64,000 bases of DNA from JAWVFK01 sp033856175 (GTDB taxonomy: Bacteria > Actinomycetota > Thermoleophilia > Solirubrobacterales > 70-9): the NCBI GenBank assembly GCA_033856175.1, contig JAWVFK010000015.1, positions 38,885 to 102,884 on the forward strand. Direction: 5' to 3'. Positions within the stretch are counted from its first letter, which is position 1; each line of letters begins with the position of its first letter. Made by a program: the position numbers and the translations under genes. Positions 18,253 to 28,000 of the stretch are shown one piece after another. The notes beneath the pieces are model-generated. The model made no database searches, had not been told where the DNA came from, and saw only the letters and a program-made list of their open reading frames with translations.

Positions 18253-19173
18253 ATGGCAGCGATCGCGACCGAAGAGATCGAGCTCCACGGCCATCGGGTC
18301 AGCTTCTGCCACGGCGGCAGCGGCCCGCTGATCGTCCTGATCCACGGCATCACCGGCAGCTCGCGGACCTGGCGCGAGGTGATGCCCCTGCTGGCCGAGG
18401 ACTTCACGATCGTCGCGCCCGACCTGCTCGGCCACGGCGCCTCGGCGAAGCCGCAGGGCGACTACTCGCTCGGCGCCTACGCCAGCGGCGTCCGCGACCT
18501 CGTCGGCATGCTCGGCTACGACCGCGGCACGATCGTCGGCCACTCGCTCGGCGGCGGCATCGCGCTGCAGTTCGCCTACCAGTTCCCCGAGCGGACCGAG
18601 CGCATGGTCCTGGTCTCGAGCGGCGGCCTCGGCCGCGGCGTCAGCCCGGTCCTGCGCGCCGCCTGGCTGCCGGGCTCCGAGCTGGTGCTACCGCTGCTCT
18701 GCTCGCGCCAGCTGCTGGGAGCGGGGGAGGCGGTGTCTCGTTTCTTCGGCCGTCTCGGCATGACGGCGGGGCCCGACCTCGCCGAGATGGCGACCGGCTT
18801 TGCCTCGCTCGGCGACGCCGAGGCCCGACGAGCCTTCATCCACACGATCCGCGCTGTCATCGACCTCGGCGGTCAGCGCGTATCGGCCAGCGACCGCCTC
18901 TATCTCGCCGCCGCGCTGCCGACGCTGATCGTCTGGGGCGACCGCGACCAGATGATCCCCGCCGATCACGGTCAGGCCGCCCACGCGGCGATCCCCGGCA
19001 GCCGCTTCGAGCTCTTCGAGGGGGCCGGGCACTTCCCCCACCTATCCGACCCGCGACGCTTCGCCGCCGTCCTGCGCGAGTTCATCGAGTCGACCGAGCC
19101 GGGCAGGCTCGGCGACGATGTCCTCAGGCAGCTCGGCCGTCAGGGTCCTCGGAAAGCGGCCGCCACGGCTTGA
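18253..19173 (+). CDS. Alpha/beta-hydrolase
   Basis: About 306 residues from ATG 18253 (TTG 18241 in frame is also possible). Oxyanion region LIHGITGSSRTW, nucleophile elbow VGHSLGGGIALQFAY (Ser about 98), acid in VWGDRDQMIPADH and catalytic His in GAGHFPHLSDP. The cap domain lies between about residues 125 and 215. It is typical of haloperoxidase/esterase-like hydrolases of unknown substrate. Its last 50 bases overlap the end of the convergent ParA gene. Confidence 0.82.
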   Translation: MAAIATEEIELHGHRVSFCHGGSGPLIVLIHGITGSSRTWREVMPLLAEDFTIVAPDLLGHGASAKPQGDYSLGAYASGVRDLVGMLGYDRGTIVGHSLGGGIALQFAYQFPERTERMVLVSSGGLGRGVSPVLRAAWLPGSELVLPLLCSRQLLGAGEAVSRFFGRLGMTAGPDLAEMATGFASLGDAEARRAFIHTIRAVIDLGGQRVSASDRLYLAAALPTLIVWGDRDQMIPADHGQAAHAAIPGSRFELFEGAGHFPHLSDPRRFAAVLREFIESTEPGRLGDDVLRQLGRQGPRKAAATA

Positions 19174-20116
19174 TCGTCGGCTCGGCCGGCTCCTGCTTCA
19201 AGGGCTCCTCCGCTGAGGGCTCCCCCGGCGAGGGCCCGGCCGGCGAAGCCTCGACCGGCGCCGCCGGCGCCTGGATCGCCTCGCGGATCTCCTCCTCCTC
19301 GGCCTCGATCTCGCCCTCCGCGCTGATCTCGTCGAGCAGGCCGCGGCGCAGCTTCTCGACCCGGCGCCGGGGCTCATCCATCTCGAGCCGCTCCAGCAGC
19401 TCGATCGCCAGGTCGACGTAGTCGAGGCCTCGTGAGGGGCGGTGGTCGAGGATCGGCACGCCGCGCTCGGTCGACTCGGCGTAGGCGACCGAGCGGGCGA
19501 TCACCGTGCGGCAGACCTGCTCGCCGAAGTAGGCCTCGAGGGCCTCGAGCGTCCGCCGCGCGTGCGAGCTGCGCATGTCGGCCATGTTGAGGACGATGCC
19601 GAGGACGTTGAGCTCGGGGCTGAGGTGCTCGCGGGCGAGGTCGGTGACCTGGAGCGCCTGCTCGACGCCCTGCAGCGAGAAGTACTCGGCCTGGGTCGAG
19701 AGCAGAGCGTGGTCGGCGGCGACGAGCGCGTTGACGGTCAGCAGGCCGAGCGTCGGCGGGCAGTCGAGGAAGACGAAGTCGTAGCGCCGCTTGGCCTCGC
19801 GCAGCGCGTTTCGCAGCGTCATCTCGCGGCCGACCTTGCCCGCCAGCATCAGCTCGGCCTCGGCCAGCGTCAGGTTGGAGGGGATGACGCCGCGGTGGAT
19901 CGCGTCGACCGCCCGCGCCCGTCCCGCCAGGACGTCCGACAGCGTCGGCTCCGCCTCGGGATCGACGTCGAAGTAGTCGCTGAGGTTGCCCTGGGGGTCG
20001 ACGTCGATCGCCAGGGCGTCGATCCCGACCCGCGAGAGGACGTCGATGAGCGAGCGCACCAGCGTCGTCTTGCCGGTGCCGCCCTTCTGCGAGAGGACAG
20101 CGATCGTTTGAGCCAC
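19124..20116 (-). CDS. ParA/Soj-family ATPase with acidic-proline tail
   Basis: 330 residues. Deviant Walker A KGGTGKTT at 11-18, the A' motif AIDVDPQGNLSDYF, Walker B FVFLDCPPTLGLLTVNAL and the ParA signature QAEYFSLQGVEQAL are all present. The core ends at about 245. It is followed by a charged and Pro/Glu-rich tail of about 80 residues that is unusual for Soj proteins. No parB is adjacent, so it may position a cellular structure rather than a chromosome origin (orphan ParA), but this is inference. It is divergent from gltB. Confidence 0.88.
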   Translation of the reverse strand: MAQTIAVLSQKGGTGKTTLVRSLIDVLSRVGIDALAIDVDPQGNLSDYFDVDPEAEPTLSDVLAGRARAVDAIHRGVIPSNLTLAEAELMLAGKVGREMTLRNALREAKRRYDFVFLDCPPTLGLLTVNALVAADHALLSTQAEYFSLQGVEQALQVTDLAREHLSPELNVLGIVLNMADMRSSHARRTLEALEAYFGEQVCRTVIARSVAYAESTERGVPILDHRPSRGLDYVDLAIELLERLEMDEPRRRVEKLRRGLLDEISAEGEIEAEEEEIREAIQAPAAPVEASPAGPSPGEPSAEEPLKQEPAEPTIKPWRPLSEDPDGRAA

Positions 20117-20119
20117 GCG

Positions 20120-20148
20120 GCGACTATACGAGCCGGCCCGCCTATAAT
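20120..20148 (+). promoter_or_regulatory. Candidate sigma70 promoter of gltB
   Basis: A perfect TATAAT lies at 20143-20148. A weak -35 (GCGACT, three matches to TTGACA) sits 17 bases upstream at 20120-20125. The predicted start near 20155 leaves a leader of about 60 bases before the TTG start. Confidence 0.5.
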
Positions 20149-20214
20149 CCCCGTTCGTTCGTCACCCGTCGCGCGCCCGCTCGAAGAAGGCGTGGAACCC
20201 GGGAGGTTCAGGTT

Positions 20215-23200
20215 TTGACTCGCAGCTCGTCCAACGAGCGAGGCCAATCGGTCCCTCGCTACTCGCCTGAGAAGGCCTACAAGCCGCGCGTGTCGCCGCC
20301 CAGCGTCGAGGACAAGGACGCCTGCGCGATCTACGCCTCGGTCCGCAAGGACGCGACGCCCAGCCACGCGCCTGTCGCGCTCGCGCTGACGGCGCTGCAG
20401 AAGATGCTCCACCGCGCCGGCAACGTCGACGGTGAGGGCGACGGCTGCGGCGTTCTCGTCGACATCCCGCGCAAGATCTGGGCCGAGGAGGTCCGCAGCG
20501 GCGGCCACAACCCGGCGCTGGCGCTGGAGGCCGGCTTCGCCGTTGCCCATGTCTTCATCGAGCGCTCCCAGGACCTCGACCGGGTTCGCCACGACGCCCG
20601 CGAGATCCTCGGCAACGGCGGCTTCCGCGTCCTCGGCGAGCGGCTCGACGCCGTCAACTCGGCGGCGCTCGGGCCGACCGCGCGCGAGGATGAGCCGCAC
20701 TTCTGGCAGATCGGCGGACTGATCGCCGACGTCGACAACGGCGAGCGCGTCCTCTTCGACCTGATGGTCGAGCTCGAGCGCCAGCTCGACGTCCACATCC
20801 CGTCGCTGTCGTCCGCGAGCTGCGTCTACAAGGTGATGGGGGCGCCGACCGTCCTCGGCGAGTACTACCCCGACCTCACCGACGAGCGCTTCGAGACCGT
20901 TAGCGTCCTCGGCCACAACCGCTACTCGACCAACACCTGGCCCTCGTTCAAGCGCGTTCAGCCGTTCGGCGTCCTCGGCCACAACGGCGAGATCAACACG
21001 ATCGCCCAGCTGCGCCAGGAGGCCGTGATGCTCGGCGTGCCGATCCAGCCGGGCTCCTCGGACTCCCAGGACCTCAACCGCACGATCGAGACGCTCGTCC
21101 GCCGCCGCGGCTTCAGCCTTGCCGAGGCGCTGGAGATGGTGCTGCCGCCGATCGTCGTCGAGATCAGGGCGATGCCCGAGGAGATGCACCGCTTCTACAT
21201 GTACATGCGGCAGACGATGGGGCCGTTCTCACAGGGCCCGGTCGCCCTGGTCTCGCGCCACGGCGACGAGTGCGTCTTCTCCGCCGACGCGCTCGGGCTA
21301 CGGCCGCTGTGGCAGATCGAGACCGGCGACGACTTCGTCTTCAGCTCCGAGCCCGGCGTCGTCTCGGTCCACGACATGGTCTCGGAGCCAAAGCCACTCG
21401 CTCCCGGCGAGAAGGTGCTCGTCGGCTCCGACCGCGATCAGCGGCGCTCGACGCTTCATCCCCACGATGAGCTGCAGCGGATCGTCCGCCAGCGCTGGCT
21501 CGAGCGCGCCGGGGTCGACGACGCCGGGCCCTATGACCGCGCCCTGAAGACCGGCGGGCCGCTGCAGGGCCACGAGATCCCCGGTTACGAGAAGGCCGGT
21601 CCCTCCGAGCCGGTCAAGGTCGACGATCGCGTCCTCGCCGGCTTCGGCTGGCAGCGCGATGACGTCAAGCTCGTCCAGCAGATGGCCTCCAACGGCGCCG
21701 AGCCGATCGGCTCGCTCGGCTACGACGGCCCGCTGGCGGCGCTCTCGCCCGAGCGCCAGAACCTCGCCGACTACTTCAAGGAGACCGTCGCCGTCGTCAC
21801 CAACCCGGCGATCGACCGCGAGCGCGAGATCGAGCACTTCTCGACTCGCACCGTCCTCGGCCGCCGGCCGGCGATCGACGACCCCGCCACCGACACCAAG
21901 ACCGTCGAGACCTCCTTCCCGCTGATCCTCGGCGGCCATCACGAGATGGCGCCGCTCTCCGACGAGGTCTACCGCAAGATCGCCCGCGACCACAAGACCT
22001 ACCTGCTCGAGGACCTCTGGGAGGCCTTCGGCAATCGCGCCGACGCTCTCGACATCTCGCTGCTGGAGTCGGAGACGACCAAGGGCGCGATCGAGCGGCT
22101 CAAGCAGGAGGCGGTGCGCAAGGTCCGCGACGGCGCCGAGCTTCTGGTTCTGACCGACCGCATCGTCTACGGAGGCGAGCGCCGCTACCTCGATCCGCAC
22201 CTCGCGACCTCGGCGGTCGACCAGGCGCTGAAGCAGTTCCGCGTCGAGCCTGGCGAGGAGAATCTGCGCCGCCGCTGCGGCATCGTCCTGCGCTCGGCGG
22301 CGATCCGCAACGTCCACGATGTCGTCGTCGCTCTCGGCCTCGGCGCCAACGCGGTCTGCCCCTACGTGATGCTCGAGGTGATCTGCGTCGAGGACTACCG
22401 CCAGGACGTCGACAACCTCTGCGCGGCGCTGCGCAAGGGGATGGAGAAGGTGATCTCGACGATCGGCATCCACGAGGTCCGCGGCTACGCGCGCCAGTTC
22501 TCCTCGATCGGCCTCAAGCCCGAGCTCGCCGAGATCTTCCAGTCCGAGCACTTCGCCGCCTCCGCGCGGGCCGGCGTCGGCTTCGCCGAGCTCGACGGCG
22601 ACACCGACGAGCGCCACCTGATCCTCAAGGGCGAGACCGAGGCCAAGCCGGCGAAGACGTTCCGCTTCTACCCCAAGGTCTACAAGGCGGCGATCGCTGC
22701 GGCGACGGGCGCCGGCGACTACGCCGAGTACTCGGCCAAGGTTCGCGAGCTCGAGAAGCAGAGCCCGATCTCGATGCGCCACATCACCGGGCTGCGCTCG
22801 GACCGCGAGCCGATCGACCCGGCCCAGGTCGACACCGGCGTCGGCCATCACGACTACCCGGTCGTGATCAGCTCGATGAGCTTCGGCTCGCAGTCGGAGC
22901 CGGCCTTCCGCGCCTACGCCCAGGCGGCGAAGGCGATCAACATCCTCTGCATCAACGGCGAGGGCGGCGAGATCCGCGACATGTACGGCCAGTTCCGCAA
23001 GTGGCGCGGCCAGCAGGTCGCCTCGGGCCGCTTCGGCGTCTCGGCCGAGATGCTCAACTCCTCCTACGTCGCTGAGATCAAGATCGGCCAGGGCGCCAAG
23101 CCGGGCGAGGGCGGCCACCTGCCGGGCAAGAAGGTCTCCGAGAAGGTCGCCGCGGCCCGTAACGCGGCGCCCGGCACCGACCTGATCTCGCCCTCGAACA

Positions 23201-24885
23201 ACCACGACCTCTACTCGATCGAGGATCTCGCCGAGCTGATCGACGAGCTGAAGACGGTCAACCCCGACCTGCGCGTCTCGGTCAAGGTCCCGGTGGTGCC
23301 GAACATCGGCACGATCGGGCTGGGGATCGCCAAGGCGGGGGCCGACATCATCACGCTGTCCGGGTTCGAGGGCGGCACCGGCGCCGCCCGCCAGCACGCG
23401 CTGCGCCACGTCGGCCTGCCGTCGGACATCGGCACCCGCGCCGTCCACCGGGCGCTGATGGAGGCCGGCATCCGCAACCGCGTCGAGATCTGGGCCGACG
23501 GCGGCTATCGCCACGGCCACGACGTCGTCAAGCTGCACTGCATGGGGGCCAACCGCGTCGCCTTCGGCACGCTGGCGATGGTCTCGCTCGGCTGCACGAT
23601 CTGCCGCGGCTGCCAACTCGACACCTGCCACGTCGGCATCGCGACCCAGATCGAGAGCGTCGAGCAGGCCCAGGAGCACGGCCTGAAGAAGTTCACGCCG
23701 CAGATCGTCGACGAGGCCGCCGAGAGTTGCGCCCGCTTCTTCCAGGGCATCGGCGAGGAGGTGCGCGAGGTCGTCGCCTCGCTCGGCTACGACCGCGCCC
23801 AGGACCTCGTCGGCCGCTACGACCTGCTCGAGCAGATCGCCTACGAGGACCGCCTCGACCTCGCCGAGCTGATCACGCCGCTGGAGGAGTACCTCGACCT
23901 CGAGCCGCTCGACCTGCCCGTCGCCGAGGAGCTGATCGAGGCGCGCGCCGAGGCCGGCCTCGTCGTCGCCAAGCCGATCCGGATGGCGCCGAAGACGGCC
24001 TCGGCCGAGATCGCCGCGCTGGCGCCTGACATCTGCGGCGGCTCGCGCGTGACCAGCGAGTTCCCCCGCCCGACCGACGCCAACGACCGCGTACTCGGCA
24101 CCGAGCTGGCCGGCGCGCTCTCACGCGCCCGCATCTATGGCGACGGCCCCGAGGCCTCCGAGGACACCCTCGCCGACCTCCACTTCAACGGCGGCTCGGT
24201 CGCCGGCCAGGGCTTCGGCGCCTTCAACGCCTACGGCGTCTCGATGCGGATCGAGGGCGGCGCCCAGGACGGCGTCGGCAAGACGATGCTCGGCGGCACG
24301 ATCTCGATCCTCAAGGGCAAGGGCGCCGACGGCAAGCGCCTCAACGGCTCGGTCGGCAAATCGTTCGCCTACGGCGCCCAGCGCGGCCGCCTCTTCGTCC
24401 AGGGCTCCGCCGACTCACGCTTCTGCATCCGCCTCTCAGGCGCCGATGTCGTCCTCGGCGGCGAGCCCGCCGAGCCGATCGACGACGCCCGCGGCTGCGT
24501 GGTCGATCGCGCCAACGCCAAGGGCTTCGCCTTCGAGTACATGACCTCGGGCCGCGCCGTCGTCCTCGGCGACATCGGCCCCTGGGCCTGCGCCGGGATG
24601 ACCGGCGGTCGCGTCTACGTCAGGGTCAACGAGGACTGGAATCTCGACCGCGACACGATCGTCCGACGCCTCGGCGAGGGCGCGCTGGTCGAGCTCGTTC
24701 CGCTCGACCCCGAGGGCCTGCTCGACCTCGACGACCTGCTCGGCCACTACGCCGGCGAGCTTCGCGCCACCGACCAGGACGAGGAGGCCGACCGCGTCCT
24801 CGCCCTCGCCTCGGCCGCTGCGGACAACTTCCTGATGGTCGTCCCGCACAAGGTGCAGGCCGACCCGAGCATCTCGACGGAGTAG
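20215..24885 (+). CDS. gltB: Glutamate synthase large subunit
   Basis: 1,556 residues, full length for the family. After a propeptide of about 36 residues comes the class-II glutamine amidotransferase with nucleophile Cys37 (DKDACAIYASV). The central domain and the FMN-binding synthase barrel follow (VVISSMSFGSQSEPAF, GEGGEIRDMYGQF, GFEGGTGAARQHALRH). The iron-sulfur cysteines are in CTICRGCQLDTCHVGIA. A C-terminal GXGXG beta-helix domain ends the protein. It transfers the glutamine amide to 2-oxoglutarate. TTG 20215 is used, preceded by GGGAGG. No small subunit (gltD) lies in the window. Confidence 0.96.
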   Translation: MTRSSSNERGQSVPRYSPEKAYKPRVSPPSVEDKDACAIYASVRKDATPSHAPVALALTALQKMLHRAGNVDGEGDGCGVLVDIPRKIWAEEVRSGGHNPALALEAGFAVAHVFIERSQDLDRVRHDAREILGNGGFRVLGERLDAVNSAALGPTAREDEPHFWQIGGLIADVDNGERVLFDLMVELERQLDVHIPSLSSASCVYKVMGAPTVLGEYYPDLTDERFETVSVLGHNRYSTNTWPSFKRVQPFGVLGHNGEINTIAQLRQEAVMLGVPIQPGSSDSQDLNRTIETLVRRRGFSLAEALEMVLPPIVVEIRAMPEEMHRFYMYMRQTMGPFSQGPVALVSRHGDECVFSADALGLRPLWQIETGDDFVFSSEPGVVSVHDMVSEPKPLAPGEKVLVGSDRDQRRSTLHPHDELQRIVRQRWLERAGVDDAGPYDRALKTGGPLQGHEIPGYEKAGPSEPVKVDDRVLAGFGWQRDDVKLVQQMASNGAEPIGSLGYDGPLAALSPERQNLADYFKETVAVVTNPAIDREREIEHFSTRTVLGRRPAIDDPATDTKTVETSFPLILGGHHEMAPLSDEVYRKIARDHKTYLLEDLWEAFGNRADALDISLLESETTKGAIERLKQEAVRKVRDGAELLVLTDRIVYGGERRYLDPHLATSAVDQALKQFRVEPGEENLRRRCGIVLRSAAIRNVHDVVVALGLGANAVCPYVMLEVICVEDYRQDVDNLCAALRKGMEKVISTIGIHEVRGYARQFSSIGLKPELAEIFQSEHFAASARAGVGFAELDGDTDERHLILKGETEAKPAKTFRFYPKVYKAAIAAATGAGDYAEYSAKVRELEKQSPISMRHITGLRSDREPIDPAQVDTGVGHHDYPVVISSMSFGSQSEPAFRAYAQAAKAINILCINGEGGEIRDMYGQFRKWRGQQVASGRFGVSAEMLNSSYVAEIKIGQGAKPGEGGHLPGKKVSEKVAAARNAAPGTDLISPSNNHDLYSIEDLAELIDELKTVNPDLRVSVKVPVVPNIGTIGLGIAKAGADIITLSGFEGGTGAARQHALRHVGLPSDIGTRAVHRALMEAGIRNRVEIWADGGYRHGHDVVKLHCMGANRVAFGTLAMVSLGCTICRGCQLDTCHVGIATQIESVEQAQEHGLKKFTPQIVDEAAESCARFFQGIGEEVREVVASLGYDRAQDLVGRYDLLEQIAYEDRLDLAELITPLEEYLDLEPLDLPVAEELIEARAEAGLVVAKPIRMAPKTASAEIAALAPDICGGSRVTSEFPRPTDANDRVLGTELAGALSRARIYGDGPEASEDTLADLHFNGGSVAGQGFGAFNAYGVSMRIEGGAQDGVGKTMLGGTISILKGKGADGKRLNGSVGKSFAYGAQRGRLFVQGSADSRFCIRLSGADVVLGGEPAEPIDDARGCVVDRANAKGFAFEYMTSGRAVVLGDIGPWACAGMTGGRVYVRVNEDWNLDRDTIVRRLGEGALVELVPLDPEGLLDLDDLLGHYAGELRATDQDEEADRVLALASAAADNFLMVVPHKVQADPSISTE

Positions 24886-25028
24886 CGATCTACAGGCGCT
24901 GGGTGACTCTGCCCGAGGAGCGCGGAGCCTGCCCGATGAGCTCCACAGAACGATGGTAAGGGCGAGGAGTTTGGATGGGGAGCAGGAGCTGGCCCGAAGC
25001 CTCGGACGGTTGCGGGCACGCCCGCCCC

Positions 25029-28000
25029 TCAGGGGCGGTAGGTGACGCGTTCGCAGGAGGGGCTGATCTGGTCCTGCTTGTCGGCGTGAACCAGGTCGAT
25101 GCCTGCGTTGCAGCGGATCACATCGAAACCGCCGCCGACGGCGAAGATCTCGTCGTCTCCCGGGCCGCCGACCAGCACGTCGTTGCCCTCGCCGGCGCGC
25201 AGCAGGTCGTCACCGGTGCCACCGCTGAGGTCGTCGTCGCCATCGCCACCGTAGAGACGGTCGTCTCCGTTGTCGCCGTTGAGGCAGTCACGCCCGCTCT
25301 GGCCGCGAAGTAGGTCATCGCCGGCAAGACCGCGGATCCGGTCGGGGCCGCTGCCGCCGACGAGCGTGTTGTTGCTCGCATCGCCGATCAGTCCATGGCC
25401 GCAGGGCCCGGGTGGAGGCGGAACCGCCACCTTGAACGACCGCGACGCCGGGCTCGGATCGCGGTTGCCGGCTGAGTCCCTGGCCGCGACCTCGAAGACG
25501 TGGTCGCCGTCGGCGAGTGGAGCCGGGGTGTGTGTTGCCCCCGGGCCCGAGCAGGAGCCGAAGGGGTCGTCGTCGACGCGACATTGGAAGGTCGAGCCGG
25601 CCTCGCTCGAGGAGAAGCCGAAGCTCGGTGTGTCGTCAGCCGTCGTGCCGCTCGGGCCTGTGTCGATCGTCGTCTGAGGGGCGATCGCAACCGTGAACGA
25701 GCGGGAGGCGGGGCTCGCGTCGAGGTTGCCGTTCGGATCCGTGGCGCGAACCTCGAAGGCGTGGTCGCCATCGCTCAGCGGCGCGGTGGTGTGGGTCGCA
25801 CCAGGGCCCGAGCAGGCTTCGAACGGGTCGTCATCGACCCGGCACTCGAACGTCGAGCCGGCATCGCTGGAGGAGAACCCGAAGCTCGGGGTGTCGTCCT
25901 CGGTGTCGCCTGACGGGCCGCTGTCAATCGCGGTCTGCGGCGGAATCGCGACGGTGAACGACCGCGACGCCGGGGTCGCGTCGAGGTTGCCCGCCCGATC
26001 CGTGGCGCGAACCTCGAAGACGTGGTCGCCCTCGGCGAGTGGCGCCGGCGTGTGGCTGGCGCCGGGGCCCGAACAGGCGCCAAAGGGGTCGTCGTCTACA
26101 CGGCACTCGAAGCTCGAGCCCTCCTCGTCGGAGGAGAAGAGAAAGGTGGGGGTGGCATCGTCGATTGTGCCGGCAGGCTCTGGCCCGATCGTCGTCTGGG
26201 GCGCGACGGCGACTGTGAACGATCTCGAAGCAGGGCTCTGGTCGAGATTGCCGGCCGGGTCGGTGGCACGCACCTCGAAGATGTGGCCGCCGTCGCTTAG
26301 CGGCATCGTCGTGTGAGTCGGCCCCGGCCCCGAGCAGGGCCCAAACGGGTCGTCGTCGACTCTGCACTCGAAGCTCGAGCTCGGCTCGGAGGATGAGAAC
26401 CCAAACGTCGGCGTGTCGTCGGCGGTGGTCTCCGACGGCCCGGTTTCAATCGACGTCTCGGGCGGCACTCCGACCGTGAATGACCGTGACGCCGGGCTCT
26501 CGTCGACGTTGCCACTCGGGTCGGTGGCGCGAACCTCGAAGACGTGATCGCCGTCGCTCAGCGGCGCCGTGGTGTGGGTCGCACCAGGGCCCGAGCAGGC
26601 TTCGAACGAGGCGTCATCGATCCGGCACTCGAACGTCGAGCCCGCATCGCTGGAGGAGAACTCGAAGCTGGGGGTGTCGTCGTCGGTCCTGCCCGCCGGA
26701 CCAGCGTCGATCGAGGTCTGGGGTGGAACAGCGACCGTGAAGGCCAGGGAGGCGGGGCTCGCGTCGACATTCCCCGCCGGGTCGGTGGCGCGAACCTCGA
26801 AGACGTGGTCACCATCGGCGAGCGCCGTGGTCGTGTGGGTCGCCCCTGGTCCCGAGCAGGCGCCAAACGCAGCGTCGTCGAGCCTGCATTCGAAGCTGGA
26901 GCCGGTCTCGCTGGAGGAGAAGCCGAAGCTGGGCGTCTCGTCATGGGTGATGGCCGATGGCCCGCTGTCGATCGACGTCTGTGGCGGAACCGCCACCGTG
27001 AATGAGCGCGATGCGGCGCTCGGGTCGATGTTGCCGGCCGGATCGACGGCCCGGACCTCGAAGACGTGCTCCCCGTCACCGAGCTGATCGGTGGTGTGGG
27101 TTTGTCCCGGGCCTGAGCAGGCGGCGAACGGGTCGTCGTCGACTCTGCACTCGAAAGACGAGCCGGCCTGCGATGACGAGAACCCGAACGTCGGCGTGTC
27201 ATCGTCGATGCTGCCGCTCGGCCCGGTCTCGAGGCTCGTCTCGGGTGGGAGGACGTCGTCGATCTCCACCTCGGCCGTTGCGGTCTGCGCGTCGAGGCCG
27301 GCCGAGACAGTCGCCACGCCGGACTCGGAGCCTGCCGTCAGCATCGAGGTCGCCATCGGTCCGGTCGTCGATCTCGGCGTCTCGACGCTGCCGAGCGTGG
27401 TTGCAAAGCGGAGGCTGACACCCGTAGGGAAGAGATTGGGCGCCGGTGTCTCGCCGCCGGAGTTCTCGGCAAGGCTGGCCGTGACCGTCGAGCGCTCGCC
27501 GTTGTTCGCGATCGCAGCAGGATCGGCCGAGGCGCCCAGCAGGAGGTTGGGCTCGGCGTCGATGCTGCCGGGACCGATGCCTGCGGCGCTGCCAGGCAGG
27601 AACCCGATCGCCGAATCGCAGCCGACCTCTCCGGGACCGGCATTGCATCCCCACCAGTTGTTGTCGGCATTGATCCAGGCGGTCGGGGCGCTGACCGAGA
27701 CGCCGGTTTGGTTGCCGGCGATGCGATTGAAGTGCGCCTCGAGCGCACCGAGGTAGGCCGGGGGGCCGAGATCGATGTCGGCGCCCTCCGGTGCGAGCGG
27801 CCCAAGCGTGGAGCCCCCGACGCGGATCCCGTACTCGTCACCATCGCCGTGGAGGCTGTTGCCGGTGATGCTGACGTCCTGGTTTGGGCCGAACAGCGAC
27901 GGAACCTGCAGCCCTGCGGAGAAGAGCCTGACGGCGGCCGAGCCCGGCCCCGCGTTCTCGACGGTGTTGCGGGCGATGGCGACGCCGCTGTTGCCGCCGG

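Noticed and set aside
21298..23679. Long minus-strand open frame opposite gltB
   Set aside because: GC-rich antisense shadow without family motifs; gltB is unambiguous on the plus strand.
25420..27248. CRISPR-like or intergenic repeat array
   Set aside because: The 261-bp periodic units are entirely in one coding frame and give equal Ig-like protein repeats.
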